From Burhinus oedicnemus (lineage: Eukaryota; Chordata; Aves; Charadriiformes; Burhinidae): 64,000 nt of DNA. The stretch covers positions 668,227 through 732,226 of the forward strand of contig VFFE01006710.1 of the NCBI GenBank assembly GCA_008921705.1. The letters are read 5' to 3'. The position numbers were made by a program, and so were the translations under genes. The notes beneath the pieces were generated by a model, which was not told the origin of the DNA, ran no database searches, and was given only the letters and a program-made list of their open reading frames with translations. Positions 1 through 11,832 of the stretch are shown piece by piece (position 1 is the first letter of the stretch; each line of letters starts with the position of its first letter).

Positions 1-560
1 GGATTGGGGTGATGGGGGGGCATGGTGGGCGCGGGGGCCGCGGGAGCCTGGCCCCCGGCCCCGGCGGGGTCAGGTGTACATCCCGGCGGATTTGGGAGGA
101 GAGCGTGACGGCAAAGCCGGTGATTTCCAACCCGGGCGGGTTCTTCAGAAGTTCAAGGATTTCCCATCCCGGGCTTTGTCAAAAAGCGAAACTGTGCGGC
201 TGGACGCTCACCCTCTGGTACAGTCACCGGCTGCCAGAAACGGTTAAAAAAAAGATAGCGACTTTGTCGGGAGGAGCGGGAGAGCAGGCGAGAGGCTGCG
301 CGGGTGCCGTCCCGGGACGCCGCTCGGTCCAGCCCAGAGCCGCGCCGAGAGCCCGGGTGCCGAAGGAGCTCCCGGTCCCGCTCGGCAGGGGCTGGAGCGG
401 TGCCTCCCAGCCCGGGTGGCACCGTTTCGGGGATGCCGGCTCGGTGCTGCGGCTGGGCTTTGCAGCGCCTTCGTCCTTCCTAAGGGGAAGCGGTAGCGGC
501 GGGTCCTTCCGAGGAGCCCGTAAAACGCAGCTGGAAAGCGCACACTCGTGTTCGTGGCGC
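1..560. promoter_or_regulatory. CpG-rich edge, probable 3' flank of the KIF26A promoter/exon 1 CpG island
   Basis: This stretch is much richer in G, C and CpG dinucleotides than anything else in the window, and the richness fades by about 600. It also starts with a G-run cluster. None of the frames shows the expected exon-1 block (WC..C...L.ELKRQA), and there is no convincing coding end with a donor, so I read it as the beginning of intron 1 just behind an exon 1 that lies upstream of base 1. It could alternatively contain an untranslated or alternative first exon. The 188-codon open frame at 9-575 is what GC-rich, stop-poor DNA gives by chance. CpG island status is judged by eye. Confidence 0.6.
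6..37 (+). other. Canonical G-quadruplex motif
   Basis: Four G runs lie at 6-9, 14-20, 27-29 and 33-37, separated by loops of 4, 6 and 3 bases. This fits the usual G3+N1-7 rule for a G-quadruplex on the plus (sense) strand. Such motifs are common at CpG-island promoters and first-intron starts. Whether it folds is not shown. Confidence 0.7.
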
Positions 561-3394
561 TGGAGGAAAGTTTGAGCGGGATGGTTTTGCTGGCATTTCA
601 CTGTCTGGGTGCTTGAGTGTCCCTGCCTGGCTGATGGGCTCGTTCCTGTCCTTAGCGTCACCGGGGCAAGGCGGGGCTGTGCCATTTTCCTCCCGTTTGT
701 GCCTCGCTGTGGCCCTTCACGTCTGGTAGCGAATGGAGACAGTGCCTGAGCACGCCAGAGCTTCCCTTTAACGCGTGTGCGGCTTTGTTTGTGTGTATTG
801 TAGCTGCCTGCACGGTTTTTCTTTCCGTGTTCGTTTTCCGTATATCAGAGGTCTTTATTGTTGTCCCCTTTCCTTTAGCGAGGGCATGTGAAACGAAACT
901 TTTACGAGGTGATACAGGTGAAAAAATGCAGAGTCTTGATACAGTCCTGCCTAGGCACCTGAAGAGATCTAAGATTAGCTGATGGGGCAAAATGCAACAG
1001 AAGACCCTGAGATTCTGTTTCAGCACACAAAACGTGTGTTGGGTTTTTGATAACATTTGGAAGTAACGTATTGTTTTCTAAACAATGCTTATCTGGATGT
1101 TTGCAAGAATAGGGGGGAGGGTCTGAAGAGGAAGCCAAACCCTACTGACCTTCATTTTCATTCAAAGAGTTCCTGTATGATCTACAGAATTCCCATTGAA
1201 TCTAAATATAGTTTTGTTTGGAAGTGCATTGTGGAGCAGTGTCCGAATGTGCAGCGAGGTTTGCATTTTCAGGCCGGATCCGAAGCCCTTTGAAATCAAC
1301 AGGAGTCTCGCTATTGACTCGCTAGGTTTGGAGCGGGCTCTTATTTCTGCGGTGGAAAAGGTCACGTATCTTATCTCACTGAATTCGGGACTGCTGGACC
1401 TTTTGTTTTCTGGATTGCTGCGATCGGTGGCAAGTTTAATTTCCCCTGGTGAAGCGCATGCGATAGGCTGCTTTAGCGGGGAGCACATAAAACCCCCTCT
1501 TCCCGTTGTTGGGGTGGGCCTCAGCCCTGAAGAATAGTGTCCTATCTGGGAGCGGATCTCTGTCATGGGAAAAGAAAAGCCGCCGGTGCAGGAGAGTCAG
1601 GGGGCCTCGGCCAGGTGTTCAGGTGAGGAGACCTGTGAGCAAAGGCCTGTTTGTGTGGTCTCGTTCCTGCAACTCTCAGGGGACTTCCTTGATAAGCACT
1701 CGATGATGGGTAAATTAATCCCCCTTTCCTGCAGGGTTTCAAAGCGCGCCTAGGAACGTAATAAAATAGTAGTCATGGCAGTGTCAGAACCTCGACAGAC
1801 CTGATCACAGAGTAACAGATACCTGGAGTTTACTTACTGAGTAGCATACAGTAGTGTTAGATGTTTAATTTTTTTTTTTTAAATACGTTTTCTAATGCCT
1901 GTGGGACCTCTAGTCTAATTGCTAGCTCAACCCCCCCCCCTAATCCTGGTGTAGTGAGCGGCTCCTCAGGAAGGAAGATGCAATAAACACTCCTACTTAC
2001 TGCCTTCTGAGTGTGAAGTAGGTTAGCGGGAGATAACAGTCAGGGGTTCGGCTACTCAGCTGCCGTGAATTGGCCTTGCAGTGGGAATCTGATGCAATAT
2101 GCTGGCGGGTTGAGCACTGTGTAATGTTTGTGCCAGAAAGGCAGCTTGCTTGCTTCCCCCCCCCCCCCCTTCCTTTCTTGTTTAATTGTATAACAAGACA
2201 TCTGAAAAAGCAGCTCCTCTCCGTAAGAGGAGCCCGTACAATAAAAGTCCAAAGAGTTTCTTACAAGCTCTTCTAACGTACTGTCAAACTAAGCAACTGA
2301 GTAAACACCAGAAGGTTACTGCTCGGAGCATGCTGCTCTCAAAGGATTTACCTCCTTTGCCATAATAATTAAGGGATCTTTCAGCACAGATTCAGAAAGA
2401 TTTCCACACCTGGTTGAAAACCCTTTGGAAAGGTGGGTGGGTGCCTCAGAGATGAAAGAAGGGCTAGTTTCCTGCTGTTGGTATCTTTCCCGATGAAAGA
2501 GAGGAGGTGTATTCTCATGCGTGGGGCAGCTGACAAGGGATTGAATTCACATTAGAATAAAAAGCCAACCTACTGTTTGCAGGCTGCAGGGATAACAAAT
2601 GTAATTGCTTGAGAGGGCTATGATTCATACAGTTTATGTGTTGCTGTCCTTTCAATTAGACATATTTAAAATATATAAATAACGTAAAGTTTCGGTGCTC
2701 AGATGATGCGCATTGATTACAGAATACTGTTAGTTGTTTGTGCCTCTTTAAAGTCCTCCAAATCTCTGTGGACAGCTGATAAAAAGATACACCTCTTTTG
2801 CTCGTGTTAAAACTCTTCAGCAGTTCTCCGAAGTACAAGATTCGCTGCACCCACGCTGTCAACTCCCGTCTTTTTACTGCTGCTGCTGCCTTTACCGTTT
2901 GCCGCCACAGTGAGGCCTGTGTGTGAATCAAAATGTGATTTTCATCAAGCAAGGATGGAAACGAGCAAAGTGTAAGCTGAAATGATTCCAGATTAGCATT
3001 TTGGTATTGCAGTATCAGCATCAGTTGCCGGGTCATTTACTGAACTAGTGGAGGATGAAAGGGGGAAGAAAAAAAAAAAAAAAGGTGCCTTGGTTTATCC
3101 CTAATTAAAAGTTTTGTATGTGCCTTGCAGGCTGTGTCCCTGGGGAGCTGGTAATGGGATACAGGATCTCCTACCTCCAGGGTTCTGGCTGGAGTCGAGG
3201 GCAGGTTGTTGTGCCTGGAAGTTGTTGCTGTTGGCAGCTGCGGGGCAATCCAGGGGAAATGAGTTGGTGGTCTCTGCCTCGCTCTTGCTTGGCAAATAGC
3301 CCTGTCACAAAACCACCGCAACAATTACTGCTAATTGGCATCACTGTTGGCAGTTTCACAGGAGAGGCTGAGGACTGAATGGGGATGTAGATTA

Positions 3395-3490
3395 AATTAG
3401 TAATAATAATACTTAGCACCTAAAATCTTCACAGTGCTTCACAAATGCTAATTAATTAATTTGCGTGATGCCCCTGTTCGGTAAACCCAA
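3395..3490 (+). repeat. Possible MIR-like ancient SINE fragment
   Basis: The order TAATAATAATACTTAGCACC, then CTTCACAGTGCTTCACAAA, then a CCCCTGTTCGGTAAAC segment resembles the MIR/CORE-SINE 3' half, where 'caaagcgctttacaaa' is followed by 'ccccattttacagatgggaaac'. It is heavily diverged. The identification is from memory of the consensus. Confidence 0.5.
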
Positions 3491-6400
3491 ACGTGCTGTC
3501 ATTTCTAAAGCGGTGTATGTTAGAGCGAGGTGTGTGTCTCCGAGAGGAAGGGGACAGGCAGGGACTGTCCAACATGAGATGTGCTTCTGCGGCTGCATCG
3601 CTGGAAGTAAACTGCGCGCTCCCTCTGGCACAGGCAGTAGCCTTAAGGATGTACAGCTACTGTAAAATGGTTTTAGCTAATCCCTTATGAGCAGAGGAAG
3701 AAAGCTCTTGGTATGAGGAACGCGCACAGATACAACTACATCCACAGAAGGGTTTTATACTGGTATAAATATTTTGGTTATAGAAAAGCAATAGTTGTAC
3801 CCAGTTATACTGGAATAAAAGAGGTTTTTTTTCAGTATTGAAAGGAGGCCAAGGTCAGTGGAAGTTCACTTTGGAAGTGATTAGCATTGAGGACCAGGTT
3901 TCTCCCAGCCCGGGGATTCAGACACCCCATTTCACCTGTCCCCATCCATACTCACCCTGACCCCCCCCGGTCTGAGCAGTTTGTGTGGTACCTACTGCCA
4001 GCGCAGGTGGGTGTCCGAGGCAGCATTAAGGGGGGCAGAAACACGCATATTGTATGGTAGCTTGAGTTCAGCCAAGTTCTTGCTGGCCTAGTTTTTGAGA
4101 ACTTTTTTTCTTCCCTGTTTTTTGTTGCATTATCCACACTGCGTGTTACATGGGGTACACCACTGAACGGCTTCCCGGGAGTCTGAGGGACAAAGGAGCG
4201 AGCGTGGGCTCTTTATTGTGGGTGGGATGGACAACGCTTTTTCTCCGATACCTAAAAAAACCTGAATATTGTCTGTATTCCCAGTTGAGCAGGTAAGCTG
4301 TGGTTGGGTACAAAAAGGCGTGCTGCCAGCCCTGGTCTGCAGAGAGTCTTGGTGACCAGGACAGGTCATGCCTTTGGTTGCTAATGAACCATGAATCATT
4401 TGAGGGAGCCAAGCAAGTCCTCGCCTGCCATGTCCTTGGCAGGGCTCTGTGTTACACCAGCTAGAGTTGGAGGAAGCCTGGCTTCTCCCGAAAAAAAGGG
4501 GAGGATAGCAGTGGCTTCAGATGCGGTTTGCAATGACGTGTCTCAGCTGTGCAGGTACCAGGCAGTGCTGCTGGATTGAACTCCCACCACACCTGCTTCT
4601 GATCAAAGCCATGGTCTCTTGGTACACCTGTATGTGCTGCTGATTGCATCACCTGAAGGGGAGATGAGGAACAAAGTTTTGGGAGGAGCATGTTCTTTCC
4701 TGCGGGTTTCTCCTGTACATTAAATACTCCCCACATGTTTCCACGAGCAGCAGAACTAAGGAAGGATGGTTTGGTAGGATGCTCACCTCCTTTGCTCTCC
4801 CCATCCCTCTGTGTTAATCCCAGGTGTTCCCTTCTTGTCCCAGATGACTCGATAACAGGCAGCACCTTCTCTGCATCTGTGGAGCTGCACACATACAGTT
4901 TAGTTGACAGTAAACTAGTACTCCCCGGCCATCTGGCTTCTGTCAAACAATTAATAACAAGTGGGTCCTGCCCAACTTCTCTCACTGCCAGTTTGTGGAA
5001 GTTGTAGGAACTTGCTCTGAGCCTTTTACCTCAATTTTGGTTCATTTGACAGGTTCAAAAGCTGTTTAGGAGAGCTGGCAGCAAGGAAGATGGAGAGAAG
5101 GACAATGTAGCAGTCCTCATTGCTGTGGAAAACCAGGCTAAGAGGACAGGCATGGAATTGAGGACTGTGGTCTTGGTATGTGAGGGCCAGCTATGCTTTG
5201 TTATTCCCACCTTGGCTGGTCCGACAGCATGGTGTCAGCAGGGCTAGTAGCAAGGAGGGCTTGCATGATCCCTGGCTGCCAATACCTGTCTCCTCACTGT
5301 TGTGTGCACTGTTGGGCGCTTCAGGAGCCTGCCCTGCACATGGAGGAGCCTGGGAGAGGGCTCTGTGTTCTTAGCGTTTGCCTGCAGGCTCACGCTTCCC
5401 TGAAAGAGCAAGGCTTTGGAGCACGTGGGGACTTCTCTCAACATCTGAACATCTAAGCTTTTAGGAGCAATTCCTGACTTTTTGTGGAGTTTTTCTTCCC
5501 ATGTCTGTTGTTTTCTGTTAATGTGTCAGCCCTTTCTACTGACTGGCATGGTCACCTGGAATTTGATAGTCCTGGTGGTGGTTTAGAAACGCTGTGTTGC
5601 ATCTTGGCTAGCTTCAGGGTCCCCTGTTACTGAGAGGCTGATTTTCTTCTCATGGGAGGTCTTTCTGCAGCTGGGTTGATGTGGATAAGGGGAATTGAGT
5701 GGGAGAACCGTGTCTTCTACGGATTTCTCTCTAGAGGAATCCAGTTTTCAGGGCTGTTTACAAGCACTACATGCACCTTAAAATGTTCTATATTTAACAT
5801 TTCAAAGATGTGTAAGTGGAAAAGTAATGTAGTCGTTAATAAATATGAAACTATGGGGCATTTTTTTTGAGATGCACTTTCAATATTTAATTTTGTGAGA
5901 CTCTTGCAGAGGCTTGGCTGTGGAGTGCTTCAGGCTATGAGCTCAGATGTGGGTTTCAGGTACGTGTGCAGTCTAATAATGGGGTTAGTGACAACACTGT
6001 GTCAAATGTGTTGACATGAGCACTTCCCTTGTTTCAGTCAGTGCAGTAGTTCCCGTGCTATATGATAGGCTGTGGAAACTAATTGTAATGAGTTTGCTTT
6101 AGACATTTAGGATTTTCAAGCATGCCCTTTTAAAATACAGGTGAGTGGGATTATCTTGCAGTTCAGATGCCAGAGGCAAGAGACTGTCTCACTGGGGGAT
6201 CTGAAGTGGGGGAGCGGGGATTGCGCAATTAGCTGAAGGTACTGCGCTCTCCTGGGTAGCTGAGGGTAATTAGTATTGCTCTGCTCTTTCTCGAGCTAAT
6301 TCCTTCAGCACCCTGCCCTATTAGGGAAAAGGGAGGAAACAGAAACAATTTCATAATCCCAGGGGGTGAAAAAGAGCATCTGCTCCTAACATCTGAGGTT

Positions 6401-9400
6401 ACTTTGAACCTGTTGAAATATGTAGTAGCTGCTTTATTGTTTTTGCCAAGAGTTTCCACCTACAGTGATCCCAACCTCTGACTTGTTAACAGTGAGGTTG
6501 TAGGAGGCAGTAGTCATCCTCCTCCCCTCCCCTGGCCCACAGCAGATGATACGGGCTGCTGCTCTGGATCTGATACGGCAGGGTATTGGAGCAGGGATGG
6601 CTGATACCGCCAAGAGATTTTTCTTTCCCAAGACCAGGATTGCCTATCACGTACACAGTTGCTGCATGGGTCTCCTGCTGCTCGGGTACCCCGCAGTAAC
6701 TGCACTCTGTGGGTCTGAATCCTTTTTCCCCACAGTAAGGATGCTGATGTAGAGAAGAGCCAGTTAGTCCCTGGGTTTTCAGCTGGCTGATGAAGTTTTT
6801 GTCATGAAAAGTGAGTGGAGATTTTGCTTCATCCTGGCTAGAGGAGGAGAATCTATCTGGAAATGTGTGCTTGTCTTATGGAAGATTTTTCCATGATGAT
6901 GCTCTTGCCTTTCTCAAAATTGGATTGCCTTCAGGAACTAGATCTATTTGGATATTGCTCACATTGAGTGTGGCAGGCAGCTGTCCGTTCAGGAGCATTG
7001 TATCCTCATTTTTTTATTTACTGGAAGTCTATGGAATTTGGTTTGTCTGGATTTGTCTCCTTGTTCTCTGACTTCGGATCTGCAGCTCTTTGGAATAACT
7101 ATTTTGTACTTACTTGTTCAGTATATCCCCAAATGGAAAGCATCTTCAGGAAGGCTGGAGTCTTGTCCATTTCCAGTAATATTTTTTTTTTTTGTGTGTG
7201 TTGTGAGGCCTCTCTCTCTTGCTGTTGGCTTGTATGGATGGCATTGAGCATCATCAACTGCTGTTCTTAGTAGGGCTGACTGCTCCTATAATATGCATAA
7301 TAAGGAAGAATATATAATACCACAGGGACACAGAAACCAGTGGAGTCTGACTGGCAAATGAACTTTCAGGTCGGGTGTCTCTATGTTGGGGATAGGGAAG
7401 ATGGTTCTGGGGCTGGGGTCTCTGCTACAGAAAATACAGCAGACAAAGCCAGGGACTTCAGATAACCATGAAGGTAGTAACAGATAGTCCTGAAAATCTG
7501 CCAGTTCACCAGGAGGGGAGTGATGAGGCTGTGTGAAGGGACTGAAGGTGCTGTGGTGTATATCCAGGCAAAGGGGAGCTTGCTTAAGTAGCAGGTATCA
7601 GATCGGCTCGGGGAGCATGGATTAGAGCTGTACCAATGCTATCTAAAAGAGCTTTATCTGCGTACTGCTCTGTGCCTCCCTGTGATGAAACTTGTAGAAG
7701 TGCGATGTGGCCTTCTAGTAAACCGGGAGCTCTTTAGTTGCTTCAGTCCCTCATATGGCTGTTGAAGTTTATGCCGAAGTGTGTTACTTATTAGTTTTTA
7801 AATTTTTTTTTTATTATCTTTAAATGGAAAAAAGGAGAATTTTGTAGACAAATCCAGGAGCAAAGCTCCAAATGATTATTCCAAGCAAGGGTGGTGGTGG
7901 GGATATGTCACTTTGCAGGAGTAATGTATTATTCTCTAGGATAAGTTAAAGTGAGTGTGAACTTTTGGTGTATAGTTCTTTGGACTGACTTCTTTGCTTT
8001 GAAGCTGCATGAGCTTTTAAGGCATAGCTGGCAAATGTTCATTTTCACATTGGAGAAAGAATGTTTAACTAGTACAAATATATCCACCTATTTTAGGCAG
8101 CATAATGCCACTGTTGCATGTTTGTTTTATCACTAAGAGTCTGACTGTTGTGTGGATCACCCTAACATACAGTGAATCAGCGAAATCTCAGCACTTGTTC
8201 ACAAAAAAAGGCTTAGGTGCGCACAATTACCCTTCTTTGAGTCAAGCCTTAAAATCAGTCTTTGATCAGCGTTCCTGGAGTTTGGCAGGCTGCTCTGAGT
8301 TTCGGCTGGGGCTGGGCCAGCATTACCATACGTCAATACCTGTGCAGAATTGATTGGAACGCCGGACGGCTGTGGGAAAATGATCAATTTTCATTTAGCT
8401 CTTAGCAAATCTTCCCCTAATGTTGCTGAGGGATTTTACACTGTTCGGTGAATGGGATGGGAAGCCTTCTGTACAAAACTGAAAAGTGATACTTCTGGCT
8501 AGGCTGGGCATTGACTGGCTTTCAGCATTGACTGTGAAAGTGAAGCATTAGTCCAAGTTCTCACAGCATTCAAAAGATTGTTTAAATGCGTTTCCTGTTT
8601 TACCACAACATGCAATTTGTTACAGCATGGTTTGTATCGCTGTCGGTGTGTACGTATTGATCCGTGCTGATTATAGTGTAAATGGGCAGCGTTTGGCTTT
8701 GTGTTTTAAGTAATTTGGGAAGTTAGATATACTCAGTTTGTATTGTATACTCTTTTTTTCTTCCTTTTTTTTTAATTGCCTTGTGTTGTTCTCACTGTCT
8801 TGTGTGTTGTAGCATGTATTTACTCCTTTTGGTGGTGTTGCTATTCTCGTGGACTTCAGAGCACAGCAGTACAGCTTTGCCTGTAGCTTTATCGAGTAAA
8901 ATTTTTTTTTTTGCAGGGGTTGCCTGCTGCTTTTGCATCTTACGTGGCTCCTGAGCAGTTCAGAGGTGGTGGCTGTGCCCAGGTGCTCAGAGTGGTACTG
9001 CTGAGTGTTTTGGAGGAGGTGAGCCTAGTGGGGTGGTTGAGGTCAATGTCACCATGCTGGATTGGTGGTACACATCTGATTCCCATCGCAAAACAGGACA
9101 GCGGGAGCTGTTGTCATCCCTAGACTGCGATGCGTCTTCAGCGACTCTGGGATGTGGCAGTATCAACAGCTGTCAGAATTACCATGCAAGTGGCTTGTAC
9201 GATCAAGAAATCTGGCTATCCTTGTTTCAGTTGCTTTACTACTTTTGGGTCATCTGTACTGCTTGGTGTGGAGTGGTGAAAGCATTCAGCTCTTTCCTTG
9301 GTAGCTGTTGAGTCCTTTTTGAGCGCCTCGGACAAAACATGCCAGTGTTGCGACAGACCCTCTCTTTAACATGAAATTGTCTACTGCGCAGTGTAAAAGC

Positions 9401-11818
9401 AACTGCTTGTATCTACCGCCCAACTGCAGCCAGGCTATAGCAAACAATGGCACAGTTCCCAGGAGGGTTAAGAGGCCAAGAGCCAAACCTTAAAATGTTC
9501 TGTGTGCTTCATCTGTGGAGTGCTCGGGAGATGTTGGTGTGGAACTGGCTCCAGAAGCCAAGACCACTTCCAGGACTAGATGACCAGTCACCAGCCCAGA
9601 CTAGGAGCATCCCATGTGGCCTGTTTCATGAAAGGAAATGATTTTCAGCCTCAATAAATAGTCAGCAAGAGTTGGACAGATCTGGCCTCTCTTCAGCAGG
9701 TGAAGCGTGACTAATGATGCCAGAGCACCTGATATCCAAATGATGGAAGGAAGGGTAGGGAGACAGTTGAGCGAGCTAATTGCTGGCAGCCAGGGCAAGG
9801 AGGATTTTGCTTCCCATGTGGTGAGTATGCTTAGGGCAAGTGTGAAGAGCATGCCAGCCTCTGCCAGTGTTGGACTATGTGTTGCGTTGAAAGAGCAGCA
9901 GAGTGGTGTTAGTGTTTTGGCCTGGATTTAGTGAAAGTAATTGCTGAGCATTTGAGAAAGGGGTGTTTGACTGACTTTGGTATTATTTGAGAAATGTTAG
10001 TCATGTTGTGATAGCGCATTGGTTTTGTGTTGAACACATGTGCATGTGTGTGTTTGTATAGGGACCTGGCTGTTCCACTTGTGAGAAGGAGTGCTCTAGT
10101 AACAGAGAGGAAATGGAGTTCAATCTTTGAAAATGTCACATAATCCCCATGTGCATGCCCTAATGCTGGGTGCATTGTGAGGAAGAGAGGTGTTCCCATA
10201 CCACTGCCTGGCCCTTAGGCCATCTGGTCCCAAGGAAACACTCATTAGTGACGTGAAACAAATCTGGTCTTCAAAATTTGGCTGTTGAAGGGTGGAGGCG
10301 AGGCACAAGTGTCTTTGGCACTGTCATTTCTGGGCAATGCTGGTGCTCCTTTTCTGGTCGGTGGGCAGAAGGTGGAAGGGCTGTTTTGTCCCAAAAAGCG
10401 CTTTTAGAAGTACCTTAGCCTTAATATGAACTACAGATGCTGCAGAGCTTTTGTAAGCTAAGATATGTCGAAAACTATGCTGTGGGTGAAACATGGGCCA
10501 GGATTTGGCCTGTAACTATTTTGCCTGTAGCTTGTAATTAAATATAAAGTTAAACCCAGAATCTCTGGTTAAAATGTTCAGGTGTTAGTGTAGCTTGTGT
10601 AACTGTGAAGGCAGAAGTGAGCTATTTTGCTGTCTTTTCTCTGAAGATTCTGTTGTGAAGAAAGGCAAGTACATTTGACATTCCTCCAACAAGCTCTCAC
10701 AAGGGTAATTTTGTGTGGATGATTGAGTGGCATGGAAACACTGTAAGATATTGTTCTTCTGTGGGTTTTGTAAAGAAGAGATACAGTTGAAGTAATTTAT
10801 AATATGCAGAGAGTCTCAGCAGTCTGCTGAGAGAGCTTCTTTCAGGAATTACCTGTAAGAATAAAGTAAAAAGCATTTATTATTGATATTCACATTCCAC
10901 ATATTAAGAAATATTTCTTCTGATATTGTTAATTTTTTATTTGTAGGCTCCAAAGCAGTATAGAGTAAGACAAATGTGGTCGGGGAAGAAAAATATATGA
11001 GTTAATGTATTAAGTTTACATATTTTTCGTTTGATGGATTTATGGTTTTTAATTACACTTTCATGTCTTGCACTGGGATCCCTGGGGGCCCTTTCTGAAT
11101 TTCATACTTTTATAAATATGAGATGCTTTAACCTGCCACCTTGTGCAGTCTTACTGCTGCTTGGTTGACCTCTGGTAAAGTTACTTTTTATTAGAGTTTA
11201 AAATTTGAGACCTTCACAAAGAGCTAAATGATTAGAAAAGTAATTGGGTGATTTGGAGAGTTTCTCAGCCTGCCATGTTGTACTGGTGAAACACTGTGAA
11301 CGGGTTGCTCTGATGTTTACATGGAACGGTGGACTTTGTGCTCAGTTTGCCAGTTAGATCATGAGCAGCAACACCCTGGCCTCAGCTTATGGCCTTACTG
11401 GCTCCCAGTGGGGTGTTTGGCAGTGGACAGTTGTCTTTGGTAACAACCCTTTGGGGAGCCATGACTGGCTTTAGGGAAGGGTATTTTCAGCAATATGTCA
11501 TCCTGAATCTGGCTGTACATCTCTCTACTTCTGTCTTCAGTTACATACAGCACTGGATTTCAATTTCATAACAGTTTGCATCGTGGTTCTTTTATTGGCA
11601 GTGGAATCGAAAACCTGTGTTAACAGGTGGAAAATGAAGCCTGTTGGCGCTCTGTAGCTTCAGTTGATTTACACTGGTGAAATGAAGACAAAGCCAGACT
11701 GCAGAACTGGGTCAATGTCTGTATTCCAAATCCATCTCACTGTTTGGGTGTCATTACCTCTGTCTGCTTTTGTCCAGCATGTCCCCTTTATTTTTCTGTT
11801 CAGTGGGAGCGTGAACAC

Positions 11819-11832
11819 CTGTGTGTGTGTGT
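11819..11832 (+). repeat. Short (TG)n microsatellite
   Basis: About seven TG units follow CACC at the end of a G/T-rich stretch. It is short and probably neutral. Confidence 0.8.

Noticed and set aside
9..575. 188-codon plus-strand open frame at the window start, as a possible KIF26A exon 1
   Set aside because: It lacks the WC..C / ELKRQA block expected in exon 1 and reads as Gly/Arg/Pro-rich noise. GC-rich DNA has few stops, and overlapping long frames exist on the other strand too.
4461..4985. 174-codon minus-strand open frame
   Set aside because: It is the longest non-repeat frame apart from the GC-rich start, but I recognise no domain, there is no splice or promoter context, and a plus-strand frame overlaps it. 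Transcript data or conservation of the reading frame would be needed.
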